Below, piece after piece: positions 48,669 through 60,833 of a stretch of DNA of 64,000 nucleotides. A program made the position numbers and the translations under genes. The stretch lies in NCBI GenBank assembly GCA_026874595.1, contig CM049310.1, forward strand, positions 5,520,001 to 5,584,000, read 5' to 3'. This DNA is from Sipunculus nudus (Eukaryota > Annelida > Sipuncula > Golfingiida > Sipunculidae). A model generated the notes under the pieces. It was not told the DNA's origin and ran no database searches. It saw nothing but the letters and a program-made list of their open reading frames with translations. Numbering within the stretch: position 1 is the stretch's first letter; every line of letters starts with the position of its first letter.

Positions 48669-48796
48669 TCTCCATCCTGGGAGGACTGTACCGTGACATA
48701 TCTGCACATTGTACCTGTTCATGGTTATCTTGACTATATACCCGTTGTAACTTGTATCCGTACCATGTGTGTATGCAAGTACAAGTCCGGTACATA

Positions 48797-49829
48797 CACT
48801 CAAAAAACAGATTGGTTGAATCAACCAAAAATTTTGGTTGATTCCAACCAATTTAATTGGTCAAAATATGTCCAAACAATTTATTGTTCAAAACAACCAA
48901 TTCATTTTGGTCGTAATCAAACAACAGTTATTGGTCAAATCAACCTATAAATTGGTCAGAGCAACCAAAACAGCTGATCATTTAAACCAACAAAATTGGT
49001 CAGTTTGACCAAAATAATTTGGTTATTCTCAACCAATGTACTTTGGTTGAGGTCAAGCAAAACAAATTGGTTAAATCAAATAATAAATTCGTCACATGAA
49101 CCAATTCAAATTGGTCAGACTAGTGGACACTTTTATGTGTGCACTGCTACTTTAAGTCCCCTTTTCAGTTGTTTTATTCTTCAGATTGAATGGGAGTCTT
49201 CTAGTAAGTCATTCTTTAGTTTCGGGTGCTCTGGTGTGGATTTCAAGGGGAATCGAACCTGGGACCGCTCGCATACAAGTCAAACGTTTTGCCCCTCAGC
49301 CAGTGAAGCTTGCATCTTTTATGTATGATTTTGGACCCCTTTGTGGCTGATGTTAAAACTGACCAACCGGTTTGATCAGTGCTTGATCAATCAGCTGGTA
49401 AAATAACCAGTATGTTGATAAAATCAACCAATGTTTAAAACAACCAATTAAGAAAACTGGTTAAATATATGCAACCAAACGGTCTACCAATAAAAATTGG
49501 TCAAAATTACCAATGAGTTTGGTTAGAAGTTGGTTGAAATTACCAATATATTGGTTAAATCAACCAATGTCATCTCAAACAACCAAATTGGTCATATATG
49601 TGTGCTAAAGTAACCAATATTTTGGTTATCAATTTACCAATATAATGGTTAAACCTACAAACATATACTTTATTCTGTTAACCAATAAAATTTGGTCAAA
49701 ACAAGTTAACTGGTTTGGTTAGTACTTTAAAAATGCATTGGTTAAGATAAACAATATCTTGGTTAAAACAACCAAACTGGATTAACCAATTAAATTGGTT
49801 ATATATTTAATCAATCTTTTTTTTGAGTG
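48797..49829. mobile_element. 1033-bp TA-flanked element filled with ACCAA/TTGGT motifs
   Basis: Ends CACTCAAAAAA (48797) and TTTTTTGAGTG (49829), flanked by TA at 48795-48796 and 49830-49831. The gene 2 flank has the uninterrupted site (TA at 35997-35998 in 'ggtacatacgattcaag'), so insertion and TSD are confirmed by a paralogous empty site. Both outer thirds are saturated with ACCAA and TTGGT words on alternating strands, giving many small palindromes such as CCAAAATTTTGG and ACCAATTTAATTGGT. The middle carries a tRNA-like segment. The TA duplication and TIR resemble Tc1/mariner-type MITEs. Confidence 0.85.
49249..49302 (-). other. tRNA-derived (SINE-head-like) segment
   Basis: On the minus strand, TGGCTGAGGGG (A-box-like, 49302-49292) is followed ~35 nt later by GGTTCGATTCC (49259-49249), an exact B-box. 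They lie at normal tRNA spacing, with a GCGAGCGGTCCCAG arm between. The 3' acceptor half does not pair convincingly, so this is a tRNA-related SINE or promoter relic, not a functional tRNA. Confidence 0.55.
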
Positions 49830-49850
49830 TACGATTCAAGCCGACACATT

Positions 49851-50029
49851 TGCGGTTTTCTTCAAGGAATTGGCACTTTACATGCGCCCCCTACTTAAGA
49901 TAATGAACGTAAAAAATTCTGGTTGAGAATTGTTATCAGTAAGCCGAATGTTTTGTGGTTTTGTTCGTTTTCCGCTTTTGCTCTTCTTTGTCATGAACCA
50001 GTCTATTGTTACAGCGCTTTATTGGAGAG
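49851..50029. repeat. 179-bp flank duplication, left copy
   Basis: Continues the gene 3 3' flank ('tgcggttttcttcaaggaattggcact' onward). It is repeated at 51467-51645 on the far side of minisatellite array 2 (offset 1616), with about 10% difference. Confidence 0.85.
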
Positions 50030-50129
50030 AAGACAATGAAATAACAAAGTAATATTTAATGCTGGAGCTATCTCAAAGCTGCTTATGATCTACTTTTCAT
50101 AAGTCTCTACACCATTTGCCATAGGGATG

Positions 50130-51465
50130 TAAAACAATATAACATCAGAAGAGCTTATAACAATATAACATCAGACGAGTTTATAACAACATAACATCAG
50201 AACAGTGCATAACAATAAAACATCAGAAGAGTATATAACAATATAACATTAGAAGAGTTTATAACAATATAACATCAGTAGAGTTTATAACAACATAACA
50301 TCAATATAACATCAGAAGAGTGTTTCACAATATAACAACAGAAGAGTATATAACAATATAACATTAGAAGAGTTTATAACAATATAACATCATAAGAGTT
50401 TATAAAAAATAACATCAATATAACATCAGAAGAATGTATAACAATATAACAACAGAAGAGTATATAACAATATAACATTAGAAGAGTTTATAACAATATA
50501 ACATCAGAAGAGTTTATAACAACATAACATCAATATAACAACAGAAGAGTGTATAACAATATAACAACAGAAGAGTATATAACAATATAACATCAGAAGA
50601 GTTTATAACAATATAACATTAGAAGAGTTTATAACAATATAACATCAGAAGAGTTTATGACAACAAAACATCAATGTAACATCAGAAGAGTGTATAACAA
50701 TATAACAACAGAAGAGTATATAACAGTATAACATTTGAAGAGTTTATAACAATATAACATCAGAAGGGTTTATTACAACATAACATTAGAAGAGTTTATA
50801 ACAATATATCATCAGAAGAGTTTATAACAACATAACATCAATATAACAACAGAAGAGTGTATAACAATATAACAACAGAAGAGTATTTAACAATATAACA
50901 TCAGAAGAGTTTATAACAATATAACATTAGAAGAGTTTATAACAACATAATATCAATATAACATCAGAAGAGTGTATAACAATATAACAACAGAAGAGTA
51001 TATAACAATATAACATTAGAAGAGTTTATAACAATATAACATTAGAAGAGTTTATAACAACATAATATCAATATAACATCAGAAGAGTGTATAACAATAT
51101 AACAACAGAAGAGTATATAACAATATAACATCAGAAGAGTATATAACAATATAACATTAGAAGAGTTTATAACAACATAATATCAATACAACATCAGAAG
51201 AGTGTATAACAATATAACATCAGAAGAGTATATAACAATATAACATTAGAAGAGTTTATAACAACATAACATCAATATAACATCAGAAGAGTATATAAAA
51301 ATATAACATCAGAAAAGTATATAACAATATTACATTAGAAGAGTTTATAACAATATAACATCAGAAAAGTTTATAACAACATAAAATCAATAAACATCAG
51401 AAGAGTGTTTCACAATATAACAACAGAAGAGTTTATAACAAAATAACATCAGAAGAGTGTATAAA
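50130..51465. repeat. 26-bp minisatellite array 2 (~50 units, higher-order)
   Basis: Same unit as array 1. Here a higher-order block of about 115 bp is evident: one extended 37-bp unit (...ACATAACATCAATATAACATC...) plus three 26-bp units with GTGT, GTAT and GTTT variants, repeated several times (50290-51260). Confidence 0.96.
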
Positions 51466-51466
51466 A

Positions 51467-51645
51467 TGCGGTTTTCTTCAAGGAATTGGCACTTCACTGG
51501 CGCCCCCTACTGAAGATGATGAACGTCAAATTTTCTGGTTTAGAATAGTTATCAGTACGCCGTATGTTTTGTGGTTTTGTTCTTTTTCCGCTTATTTTCT
51601 TCTTTGCCATGGACCAGTCCATCGCTACAGCGCTTTATTGGAGAG
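51467..51645. repeat. 179-bp flank duplication, right copy
   Basis: Second copy of 49851-50029, so array 2 sits between direct repeats. Confidence 0.85.
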
Positions 51646-52739
51646 CAGTCAGTTTAATCTGGATTGATCTGGTGCACATTTTAATCTGGCAATATTTTCA
51701 CTATTTGGGATATCAGTTCCAAAAAGTTACCTACAATGAAGACATTAGACACGAACCTAATGAATATGAATGAAACCAAAATCATAAGGGCAAAATGTTG
51801 TGGTGATGCAATAAAAAATCAATATATGAAAAAAGTCTATGTTGACCTCTGAACGCCGTATATGAAGGTGAAGATCCCTGGTCACATGTTCCATTACATT
51901 AAGAGGTGAACACCTTCATGTGGTACAGACTATAATTACAATTTCTGTACGTTCATTAAATTTCGACTGGAAGTCTCCGATGGCCAAAGTCATAATATAT
52001 AAATTAAGAGGTAGGGAACCGGGGGCTTGCATCCTAGGGCATCTTTTGTTCCTTTGCATATGTGTATTTAGCTATATATTATAGTAGTTGTGTCGAATAG
52101 TAGACAACTCATTTTGATTTTAATTTCAGAGTAATATTGGAAGAGTCTCACTGTTTTCTTAAACCTCTATCATACTAGTGAGTAAGTTTGAAGTTATATC
52201 CTCTGATTATAATAACATTCCTAACACATTTATTGTTTGTTATCAGATGTGGCATATGTTATGTACACAATATGTTAAGCGCACATAATAAACATTCAGG
52301 GAAACTGCTTACAGGTACTTATAATATTTGTGACACCTGTATAGGCTCTGTTATGGACACTAAAAAGCGGTCCCGTGACTCGAAGGTCAGTAATTATGGC
52401 ACTACTTCGATAAAACAGACGAAAACCTAATAATTCGGAGGCCTGTAATTTGAATTTAGCAGTGTATATATATTACGTCTGATTGCTATATAGACGACAT
52501 GTAGAGATGCAGGTATTTGTGGTTTGTGTACTTTATACATGTATATGTTCACATATTTCTTATCTTGAAGGACAAATACAATAAAAATACAAAACAAGGA
52601 AGCAGACCTTTTGATTTTCCTCGCACATCGAAACAGAAATAATTGCCATAGAAAAGCTACGTACTCCCGCGGTGATTAGTATTTTGATATTTCAGTGACT
52701 GTTCGAGGTCAATATCCTGGGGTTTCCATCTTCCTTACC
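51646..52739. other. intergenic sequence, nothing recognised
   Basis: Non-coding by eye. An AATAAA occurs near 51810 but cannot be tied to gene 3 with confidence. Confidence 0.4.
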
Positions 52740-55700
52740 ATCCAGAATAAAAAAAATTTGCGACAAAGTGTCCATAAAGATAAGGGTATTTTTCCTTAAA
52801 AGAAAACTAATTACATCGGCAGATTAATGGCTCTTCATTTTTGTAAATGCGCTTTCACTGTATTATTTTTTTCCGCGACCAATCTTTCCATACTTTCGAT
52901 GGTACACACTTTCTTTAAGAAAAAGGACAGAGGCGGGGTTTCTTTATCCCGGCTTTTGAATAACACAAACATATAAATCAATATGAAGATATCAATAAGC
53001 GCTTTTCTTTCATTTTCAACATCACAGCCAACATATACAATCTTTGGACAGAGTGCGGGTAACATGATTCCAAATTTTCCGGCCCACGCCTGAATTTGAT
53101 TATAGAATGTAACAGCAACATGACATTCACAAAAAAGATGGACCGATGATTCAATATCAGTAAAACAATAAGAGCATTTATTGGTTTCAGATATTTTCCA
53201 TGTAAATAGCAATTCATTGGTTGCTAGAATATTATGCAGTATTTTAAATCGAAATTCACGCAAATACATATCACAAGTTGTATAGTATACATGAAGTGCA
53301 GCCTCTTTCAAAGTTAATTTGTCGTTAAATAAATTTTGGATTTTCTTTATAACTAATGGTTCTGATTTTTTATTATACAGAATATGGGTGTATAAGTGCT
53401 TAAATCCCAACTTGGTCAACTCAACAATCTTACCACTGATTGGTATTTTCAGCTGATTTGAGACATAACTATTAAAATCTTGAATATCATTGTTATTTTT
53501 CAAGATTGTAATCCATTGCTGTGGTATTGCCTTTTGAATGGACATCCAGTATAGATACATTTTTTGGTATTCTTTGCTGGAACAGTCAACTATTTCTGAT
53601 AGATATTTTAAAGAGCCATCGGCGTTATATAGATGATACAGAAAACGTATCCCTATTTTATCTAGAAAACCAAAATAGACAGATTTTTTATCAACTTTGA
53701 TGTATTGATTATTCCAAATTTGCTGCAGAATAACTACCTCCGCAAATTTTGGGTCAGTAGATGTATACTTATCCCAGACGGCGAAACAATGACTGTAGAA
53801 TTAAGAAATTTTCGTGTGATACAACTTATATCAAAATTAACCCCCATGTTTTCTATACCACCCACTATCTGTAGATAGAAATTAGGTACAACTGTGCTTT
53901 TTAAATTTGCCAAGTGTTTTAATCTGATCAGCCAAGATATTCTTTGACATTCTAAAATAGACTCAACATCTGGTACTTTTATACCTCCATTTTCTGATTC
54001 ACTTATCAGCACATTATACTGTGGTTGCCTTTTTGTTCGCGAAGGTTTTAGTTTCGCGATATTCGCGAATGGGAAATAATCCCGAAAATAAAACCCTCGG
54101 GAATAATTGGCCAATTGAGTATGTTCTTCTTGTTCAATGAAACCAATACTTGTATGTTAATAGGTAAGAACAGTGAGAAATTTTTATATTTATTTACATT
54201 CAAGCAGGTATAGGGTAAACGTTCCCTTGAATTTGAACTGCACTGCCTGTGGTGTGTGTATGGGACCATCGTTATATAAGTAGAATATCATAAACTCATG
54301 AATTATTTTCATTTTATAATACACACAGGAATGGCTTTACCTAAGCTTTGATATAGTTTCTGATGAGATCACGAAAATGAAACCCTCGCGAAACATTCAA
54401 AATTGAGAAATCGCGAAATTTCAGCCTCGCGAATATAAAGCCAACCACAGTATTTAATTTTCGGCTTACGGCTATACCATATAAAATCAACAATGCAGTT
54501 TTTCCCCTTTTTGATAAAACGCCTTGGGGGTTCAAGAATGTTCATAGTGTACATTAGTTTTGATATTCCGAAGGTTTTAATTATCGTGTTTCGCCCAAAT
54601 ATTGTCAGCCCTCTCGATTTCCACATATTAAACGTTCTTAAAATATTATTATAAACCTTTTCAAAATTCAACTCGTATGACAAATCATCCCGGTATGTAT
54701 ACCATATACCTAGGATTTTTATAGCATCGGAATGAAGGTCAACCCATTTGATATTGTTTGAATATTCTAGCGTGTTCTTTCTCCTTCCCATCCAAGCGGC
54801 TTCACATTTGTTGAAATTCACTTTCACTGAAGATATCATTGAAAAATCATTTAAAATTTGCAGTAATGTCCCCATTGATTTTCAAAATTTACGTAATACA
54901 GTAAATAAAAATACATAATCAATTGAGTCGAACGCTGCCGCAAAATCGACGGCAAAAAGGACAGATATCTCATTTTCGATATAACAATAGTCTATTATAT
55001 CGCTGATAAGACGAGTTGTATCAGATATCTTTCGATCCTTCATGCTTCGATAAAAGCAGTTTGATCCTCGCCTATTAGACTAGGTAGTACTCTCTTAATT
55101 CGTCTGACTAGAATTTTACTTAAAATTTTGGAATCAACATTAACTAAACTAATGGGTCTCCATGATGATAAGTGTCTATTGTCTTTACCAGGCTTCTCTA
55201 TCAACGTAATAACAGCTTGTCTTTGACTTGTCGTCAATAATCCCACTTCAAAACATACATTAAAACATTCCAAAAGGTCATCTCCTAAACAATCGAAAAA
55301 GGTTAGGTAAAACTCTTTAGGCAGACCATCGTTTCCTGGCGTCTTGTTATTTTTCATCTTATTTAAGGCCTCTATTATTTCAGTTTTGGTAAGAATACCT
55401 TCACATAATTTAGATTCATTTTCGGATAATTTGGGCATGTTCAAATTAGAAATTACATCTAAACAATCTATTTCATCAATATCTCTTTCCCTAGCATACT
55501 TTTTCCGAAAATGATTTCTTCCATGATGCGAACTGGATTTGTGATTTCATTATTAGATATAAAAAGTTTCCTTATCGTTGTTTTCTTTTTATTATGTTTC
55601 TGCATATTAAGAAAAAAATTAGAGCTACGTTCGCCCTCCTCAAACCACTGTACTCTAGATCTGACTATCAGTCCTTGGGTATGTTTCTCATAATATTCTT

Positions 55701-56750
55701 CAACTTCTTTTCTTATATGATTATACTTTATATGGTTACATGGGTTGGCTGATAATTCATTTTCCGCTTGCAGAAGTTGTTGTTCTAGGATACGTAATTT
55801 CCTTCTTTCATTATTTTGTTTATTCTTACAATATCTCATAGTAAATGTTTTTATCTTAAACTTTATATATTCCCACCATTGTTTTGCGTTAAGTCTATTT
55901 TCCTCCTCGGTTCTCACTACTTTGATATATTCTTTCATTCCTTTTATATAATTCTGATCATGTAGGAGGGAGAGATTAAATTTCCAGTGGCACGGTCCGT
56001 GTGTAAGGTTATTTATTGAACATATATCTGCGATAACAGCTGAATGATCAGTCAAGATACCTGGAATAATTTGCACATCCTTTACAATGGTATTTAATTC
56101 AGAACTAACCAATAAAGGTGCAATCTACGCTGTTTGAAGGGATTGAACGATCGCCATGTATAGTTACGAGTAGACGGATTTCGAATTCTCCACAGGTCAA
56201 TGAGATCAAAATTAGATTTTAAAAAATTCATGAATTTAACGGATTTGATTTTTAGACTATAATTTTTTCTCCTGCGTCGAGACTTGACAGGCACATGTTG
56301 AAATCCCCACCCCATATAATTTGTGTCTCTTGATCTGTAACCATGTTTTGCAAATATTCACTCACGATATTGAAAAATAATATTTGTTGTTGTTTCGTGT
56401 TTGGGACATAAGTATTTACAATAATAAACAAAGAACCTTGAATATTATCTCTTATCAAAATAAAACGTCCATGCTCATCTATTTTACTTTCAATTTCAGC
56501 AAATTCAAGATTATTTCCAATAAGTGTTAATACACCCCTTGCTAGGTTAGTTCCGTGAGAAAAGAAGGTAAAAACCAGGCCAGTCTTTTCTCCATTCACT
56601 TTCTATGTCCTCAGTACAGTGTGCTTCCTGTAGAAATATAATACTATCCGCACCTCTTTTGTTTTGTAACCAATTATATAACTCCCGTCTTTTCTTATTA
56701 TTTCTAATACCCCGCACATTTAAGGTGACAATAGAGAATTTAAGCATAGG
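52740..56750 (-). mobile_element. dead L1/Tx1-type LINE (ORF2 remnant, 4 kb)
   Basis: Minus-strand order from 56747. APE endonuclease: SIVTLNVRGIRNNKKRREL, FLQEAHCTEDIESEW, WGGDFNMCLSSLD, to 56252. Linker: 56112-55468. RT fingers: EALNKMKNNKTPGNDGLPKE and SSWRPISLVNVDSKILSKIL (55444-55040). RT motif A: FAVDFAAAFDSIDY (about 54960-54910). Thumb: MISSVKVNFNKCEAAWMG (54850). Post-RT region follows. C-terminal Cys/His region: NKCSYCFTDIESSVHLFCEC (about 53180). At least five frameshifts are present. The RT jumps from motif A to the thumb, so motif B and the YxDD box are deleted. A MITE is inserted at 54019-54450. It ends near an A-rich run at about 52750. Confidence 0.88.
54019..54450. mobile_element. 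432-bp MITE inserted in the LINE, TIR CTGTGGTTG, TA target
   Basis: CTGTGGTTGCC...TTCGCGAAGG at the left and CTCGCGAATATAAAGCCAACCACAG at the right, flanked by TA at 54017-54018 and 54451-54452. The host LINE reads KPKIKY before and NVLISESENGG after, a normal Tx1/L1 sequence when the insert is disregarded, so the boundaries are well supported. The interior is rich in the palindrome TTCGCGAA. No coding capacity. Confidence 0.85.
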
Positions 56751-57393
56751 TCGTTTTTTTTTTTAAAGAAAAACAAAATAGATAAATAGTGATTTCCTAT
56801 TTTTACAGTATTTAAAACATTTTTCCCGCTTCCATGTAATTTGTTTATTACACTCACGGATCTCATTTTCTTATATGTAAAGACACTGCCTATTCCAATG
56901 TAAATGTTAATAAGGTACAAGAGAATATACCAAAGCAGTGGGATGTAAATGCCTGAATGAATTTAACAAAGTAATTATATAGATAAATAAATGAATATGT
57001 GTATATGTGTTTTAGTATGGCGCCTTTCGGGCGAATATATCCGGTTATTATCCCGAATAGTGCCGAATTCTGAAAAGGAATAATTGAATAAGAGAAAGCA
57101 ATCTTATTTCTGCGTTGAATTCAAGGTTCAGATCGAATAACTCAATCTGACAGAAGCCGAAAAGAATTTATTAAGAGAAACAAGGGGACAGGAAGACCGG
57201 CTCCTTCTATTTTTATATTTCAGATAAAAGTCGGTTAAATAAGACATATTCAAGGTGAATTTACGCAGATCGATTTCTCAAGGTGAAAAAAAAACTATCT
57301 AAAGTGAAATAATTAACCTTTTATGTTTTGTAACATATCTTTAACATTTATACAGATTGGTGATAAACAATCGAGGTCACCTGTGGACTCTCA
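56751..57393. other. upstream side of the LINE, nothing recognised
   Basis: Would hold the LINE inter-ORF region if ORF1 is at 57394-57627. No motif is recognised. Confidence 0.35.
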
Positions 57394-57627
57394 TTACCTT
57401 GGAGTAGACGTGAGTTGGGGCTGTACACTGGTGTGTTGGACATCCAGGGATTGAGCAAACGTAATGGGTGGATTACGTCTCAACTCCTCTAGCAAAGCAT
57501 AAAATTTTGTGCCGGCAGTGAATCGCAGTACCTCTGATGTGCGATCTCTCACGAAAACAACACCATCCGTTGTCCAACAATCGTTAATGAGGTTGTCACG
57601 CTTCATGCTTAAAGCCGAAGGGAGCAT
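57394..57627 (-). pseudogene. possible LINE ORF1 C-terminal fragment
   Basis: A 77-codon frame containing INDCWTTDGVVFVRDRTSE and KFYALLEELRRNP. The 'W-T-x-D-G-x-x-F-V' pattern resembles C-terminal domains of LINE ORF1/FP25-like proteins, from memory of that family. It is on the same strand and upstream of the LINE ORF2, but 640 bp away. It could also be an exon of an unrelated gene. Confidence 0.3.
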
Positions 57628-58364
57628 ATTCAGTCTATTCAGTACCTCTTAGATAAGGAGAAGATCGAAATTAAAAAATCAGAAAAATAGTTGTATGACA
57701 TTGAAAAATAAGTCAAGACCACTGAAATTTGGTCAAAATAATTGGATAATACAAAGAATAAATAAAACTAGATACAAAGTGGCATAATAGTAATGATAAC
57801 AAGAAGAAGAAGATTTGAAAAAAAATATCTCCAGCTATTGATATATATTCACCCGACATTGAATGTAATATTGAGTAAAAACTTTCGAGACACTAAATGT
57901 CTGCTGAGATCATTATACACATGTAATATGAAGGCAATTTAAAATTTCATCCTGCTCACATTAAATGTCATTATTGTTCACTTTCATCTGCAGGTAAATC
58001 CATAGATCCTGGCTACGCCACTGAAATGTATATTGGAAATGTTGGAACGTAAATTTATAGTACGTGAAAAAGCAGATTAGTCATAAGGCTGCCCTGGGAA
58101 CGACGAGTGTCCCTTATTACTAAACGTGGAATACTGCCAACAGGTTGCACAGGTGAATGCGCTTACGTGTTTTTTTTAATATGAGAATGACGTGGTGTGA
58201 TGTACACGAATGAACTACAAGACCAGTTGAAAAAAGGTGCGCTGTGGATGACTGATCACGGATGTGTGCATGAATAACAGTTCTTGAGAACTGATCACGG
58301 ATTTGGCTTGTGAGAATTGTATATTTACTGATGTCGAAGTATTTTCTATTACACTAAGCGACAC
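57628..58364. other. intergenic sequence or promoter region, nothing recognised
   Basis: AT-rich. It lies directly upstream of the putative signal-peptide exon at 58365. No clear TATA box. Confidence 0.35.
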
Positions 58365-58479
58365 ATGATGAGATCTCGCGCCATTCTCGCCCCGCCCTTC
58401 ATCATGATCAGCCGTGTTGCCCTTGCGCTGACTGCAACCGGGATCTTCTTGATCGTGACGTCATCCGCTCAGCAATACT
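58365..58479 (+). CDS. putative first coding exon encoding a signal peptide (gene continues elsewhere)
   Basis: Two adjacent ATGs (58365, 58368) begin a frame with basic residues (MMRSR), then a hydrophobic core (VALALTATGIFLIV) and a small-residue SSAQQY stretch, the layout of a cleavable secretory signal. The frame runs into ACT|GTAAAT at 58480, a plausible donor. This 115-bp patch is clearly GC- and CpG-richer than its surroundings. No following exon was found in the remaining 5.5 kb, so the gene may extend beyond the window or this may be chance. Confidence 0.4.
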
Positions 58480-58509
58480 GTAAATATGTCTATTTTCTCT
58501 GTGTTTTTT

Positions 58510-58511
<2 letters not shown>

Positions 58512-58575
<64 letters not shown>
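58512..58575. repeat. (CT)n then (CA)n microsatellite
   Basis: About 22 CT units directly followed by about 9 CA units. Confidence 0.95.
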
Positions 58576-58576
<1 letters not shown>

Positions 58577-58632
58577 TTTCTTTCTCATTTCATCACTCTC
58601 TTGTAGATCTCCATCTACCCTTGTTCTGTGTC

Positions 58633-58638
<6 letters not shown>

Positions 58639-58686
<48 letters not shown>
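58639..58686. repeat. (CT)n microsatellite
   Basis: About 24 CT units. The 106-aa frame covering both microsatellites is an artefact. Confidence 0.95.
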
Positions 58687-58689
<3 letters not shown>

Positions 58690-60829
58690 AATTTTACAGT
58701 TATACTAATAACTCTTCTCTATCTTGAAGGAAGTTATTCACTACTATTCACTACTTTCTTTCCCAGTTTAATCGGACTTAATAGTATTAGGCCCGCCTTA
58801 TATTGAGTCCGATATCCATACAGCGCCAGCACAGACGCTTTAGTCCCTACTTGTACAGATATTGGATTCTTACCGGATTTATCAATCCTGGTTAGTAAAT
58901 TGTTTATATGAAAAGACACAAGACTGGCATCTTCGTTTGCAGTCCGAATGTTTTGTACTCTTGGATTATATTGGCATAATTGTGCTGGGAACCAGTCCAT
59001 ATATCTTGTTTATAGTCAATCAGAAATTGACAAAATATCTGTGTGTTCTTGTTGATCCAATATATTTGAATACGAAGATTCCAGTCTTGTACCTCTCTTT
59101 AACAAATTACTGGTAACATTATTCAGTATTTTCGAGCTCAGCAAACGGCAGGGGAATGTTTATAAAGCAGACTGAAAACTGTATAACCCAACATTTATAC
59201 CAATAGGGATTCAAGCTCCTTTGGTGAGAGTTTCTACAATATAAGCCACGGTTCATTCAACGGATCCATACAAGTTTTTAACTGCCTGTTTTCTCAATAC
59301 ACGGGATTATACTATTTTGACACAAATAAATAAATGTTTCATGGTTCCGATTACAACTAAAATTAAACTTTTATCCTCATTTTCAAATGTTACTTACCTT
59401 TTTACATCGGACTAAGTATTAAGTAAAAATAATAAATTGTTAATTTTCAGGAAAACATATCATGGACTTGCAAGTTATTGTTATATCCAATTTTTCATGA
59501 GTAAAAATGGAAACCTCTTCTTTGGGTGTTATGATCTAATTTGCATTATTGATAAACACTCCAGTGATATTTGTCTTTAAGTTTGTTATTTGTAAATATC
59601 ACATTTAAATTTAAACATTTTGAATATTTATTCTGAAAATCGACGGTCTTGTATAAATTAATCTTTGAAAATAAGTTCGGTGTCGGTAATGAAATGAAAT
59701 GGATTTGAAATGATAAAAACTGATTTCATGATCTTAGACACTAAAGAAATAAAAAGACTTGTCAACGCAATGTCGATCGTATTCAGAACTACATGCGTGA
59801 CATAAGAGAGCCGACACATTCTTCAGCAGTCTATTGGTCAGCTACACAGGAAAGATGTCTGCTTGACCCCATGGGATGTCACACTGGACTGAGCAGGAAC
59901 CATCCGGGTTATCATTATTGTTCCTGTTTACTGACTCAGTGGTAGTTGCGACCTAATCAGTTATTACTCGTGGACAGGCTCTTGGATCATAACCTACCTC
60001 TGATAAGCACGTAACCTTTAGCATTTTTTCTAACATGAAAAATCATTAAATCTACAGCATAACATTGGGAACCAGTTAAGAAGTTGATATGGATTTATGT
60101 TATAACTGTCATTTCCGTCCACATTTCGATTAGTTGACCGGAACGATATTACTCTTTCAAATCATCGATCGTTTTAATTCAGTAATATTCAGCTGAATAC
60201 TCTATCTCTAAGGTCAAGGTTCAAATAAATCTTCAGAAATAAACAATAAACATATTCAGAAACGTAATTGAACCAAACTGTTACAACATATGTTTGAAAA
60301 GAAGTTGCATACCATTTTAATTATCAATCATTGGTAAAATCATCCACATTTTATAAAAGTAAAAATTAGAGAATTAGAGAATTGTACGAAAGATTTGTGT
60401 ACAGGAAGAAAGTGTAAGTAATTTTTATGTGCAATTTGAAATGTTGCTTTCGATAAACACTCTTAATGCCAAACTTAATCACACACACACATACATGCAC
60501 ACATATATATGTGTGGGTCTTCCAAGAGAAAAGATAATGTCAAAAAACATCCTTTTCTGCATATCTGTATGTCCATATAGTTCAATGTCATCCAATACTT
60601 GTCTGTTTCTTAAGTGTCTGACGTAATTATAAAATATGTCATTAACTTTCCGTGATTGTTCTTACTCAGGGCGTTCAGGTAGGTTGCGATGTGTGCGTAC
60701 AGTGCCTATATATATATATAACATTTTGGTTCCATGTGTGTCACTGACTCTAGTGTTTAGAGTGCCTGGCGTCATGGTCGTGGATCAATGTGTTCCGCTT
60801 ACTTAACTGCCTGATATCATTTTTTCTAA
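58687..60829. other. no gene recognised
   Basis: AT-rich, short frames only. If the exon at 58365 is real, this is its first intron. Confidence 0.4.
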
Positions 60830-60833
60830 CCGT

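Noticed and set aside
49249-49302. Functional tRNA gene
   Set aside because: A- and B-boxes are present, but acceptor and anticodon stems do not form convincingly. Treated as a tRNA-derived relic.
51564-51773. 69-aa + frame downstream of array 2
   Set aside because: Starts inside the duplicated 3' flank of gene 3. The corresponding sequence at 49950-50030 is not open in the same way, and no domain is seen.
58486-58806. 106-aa + strand frame
   Set aside because: Two CT microsatellites and a CA run account for almost all of it.
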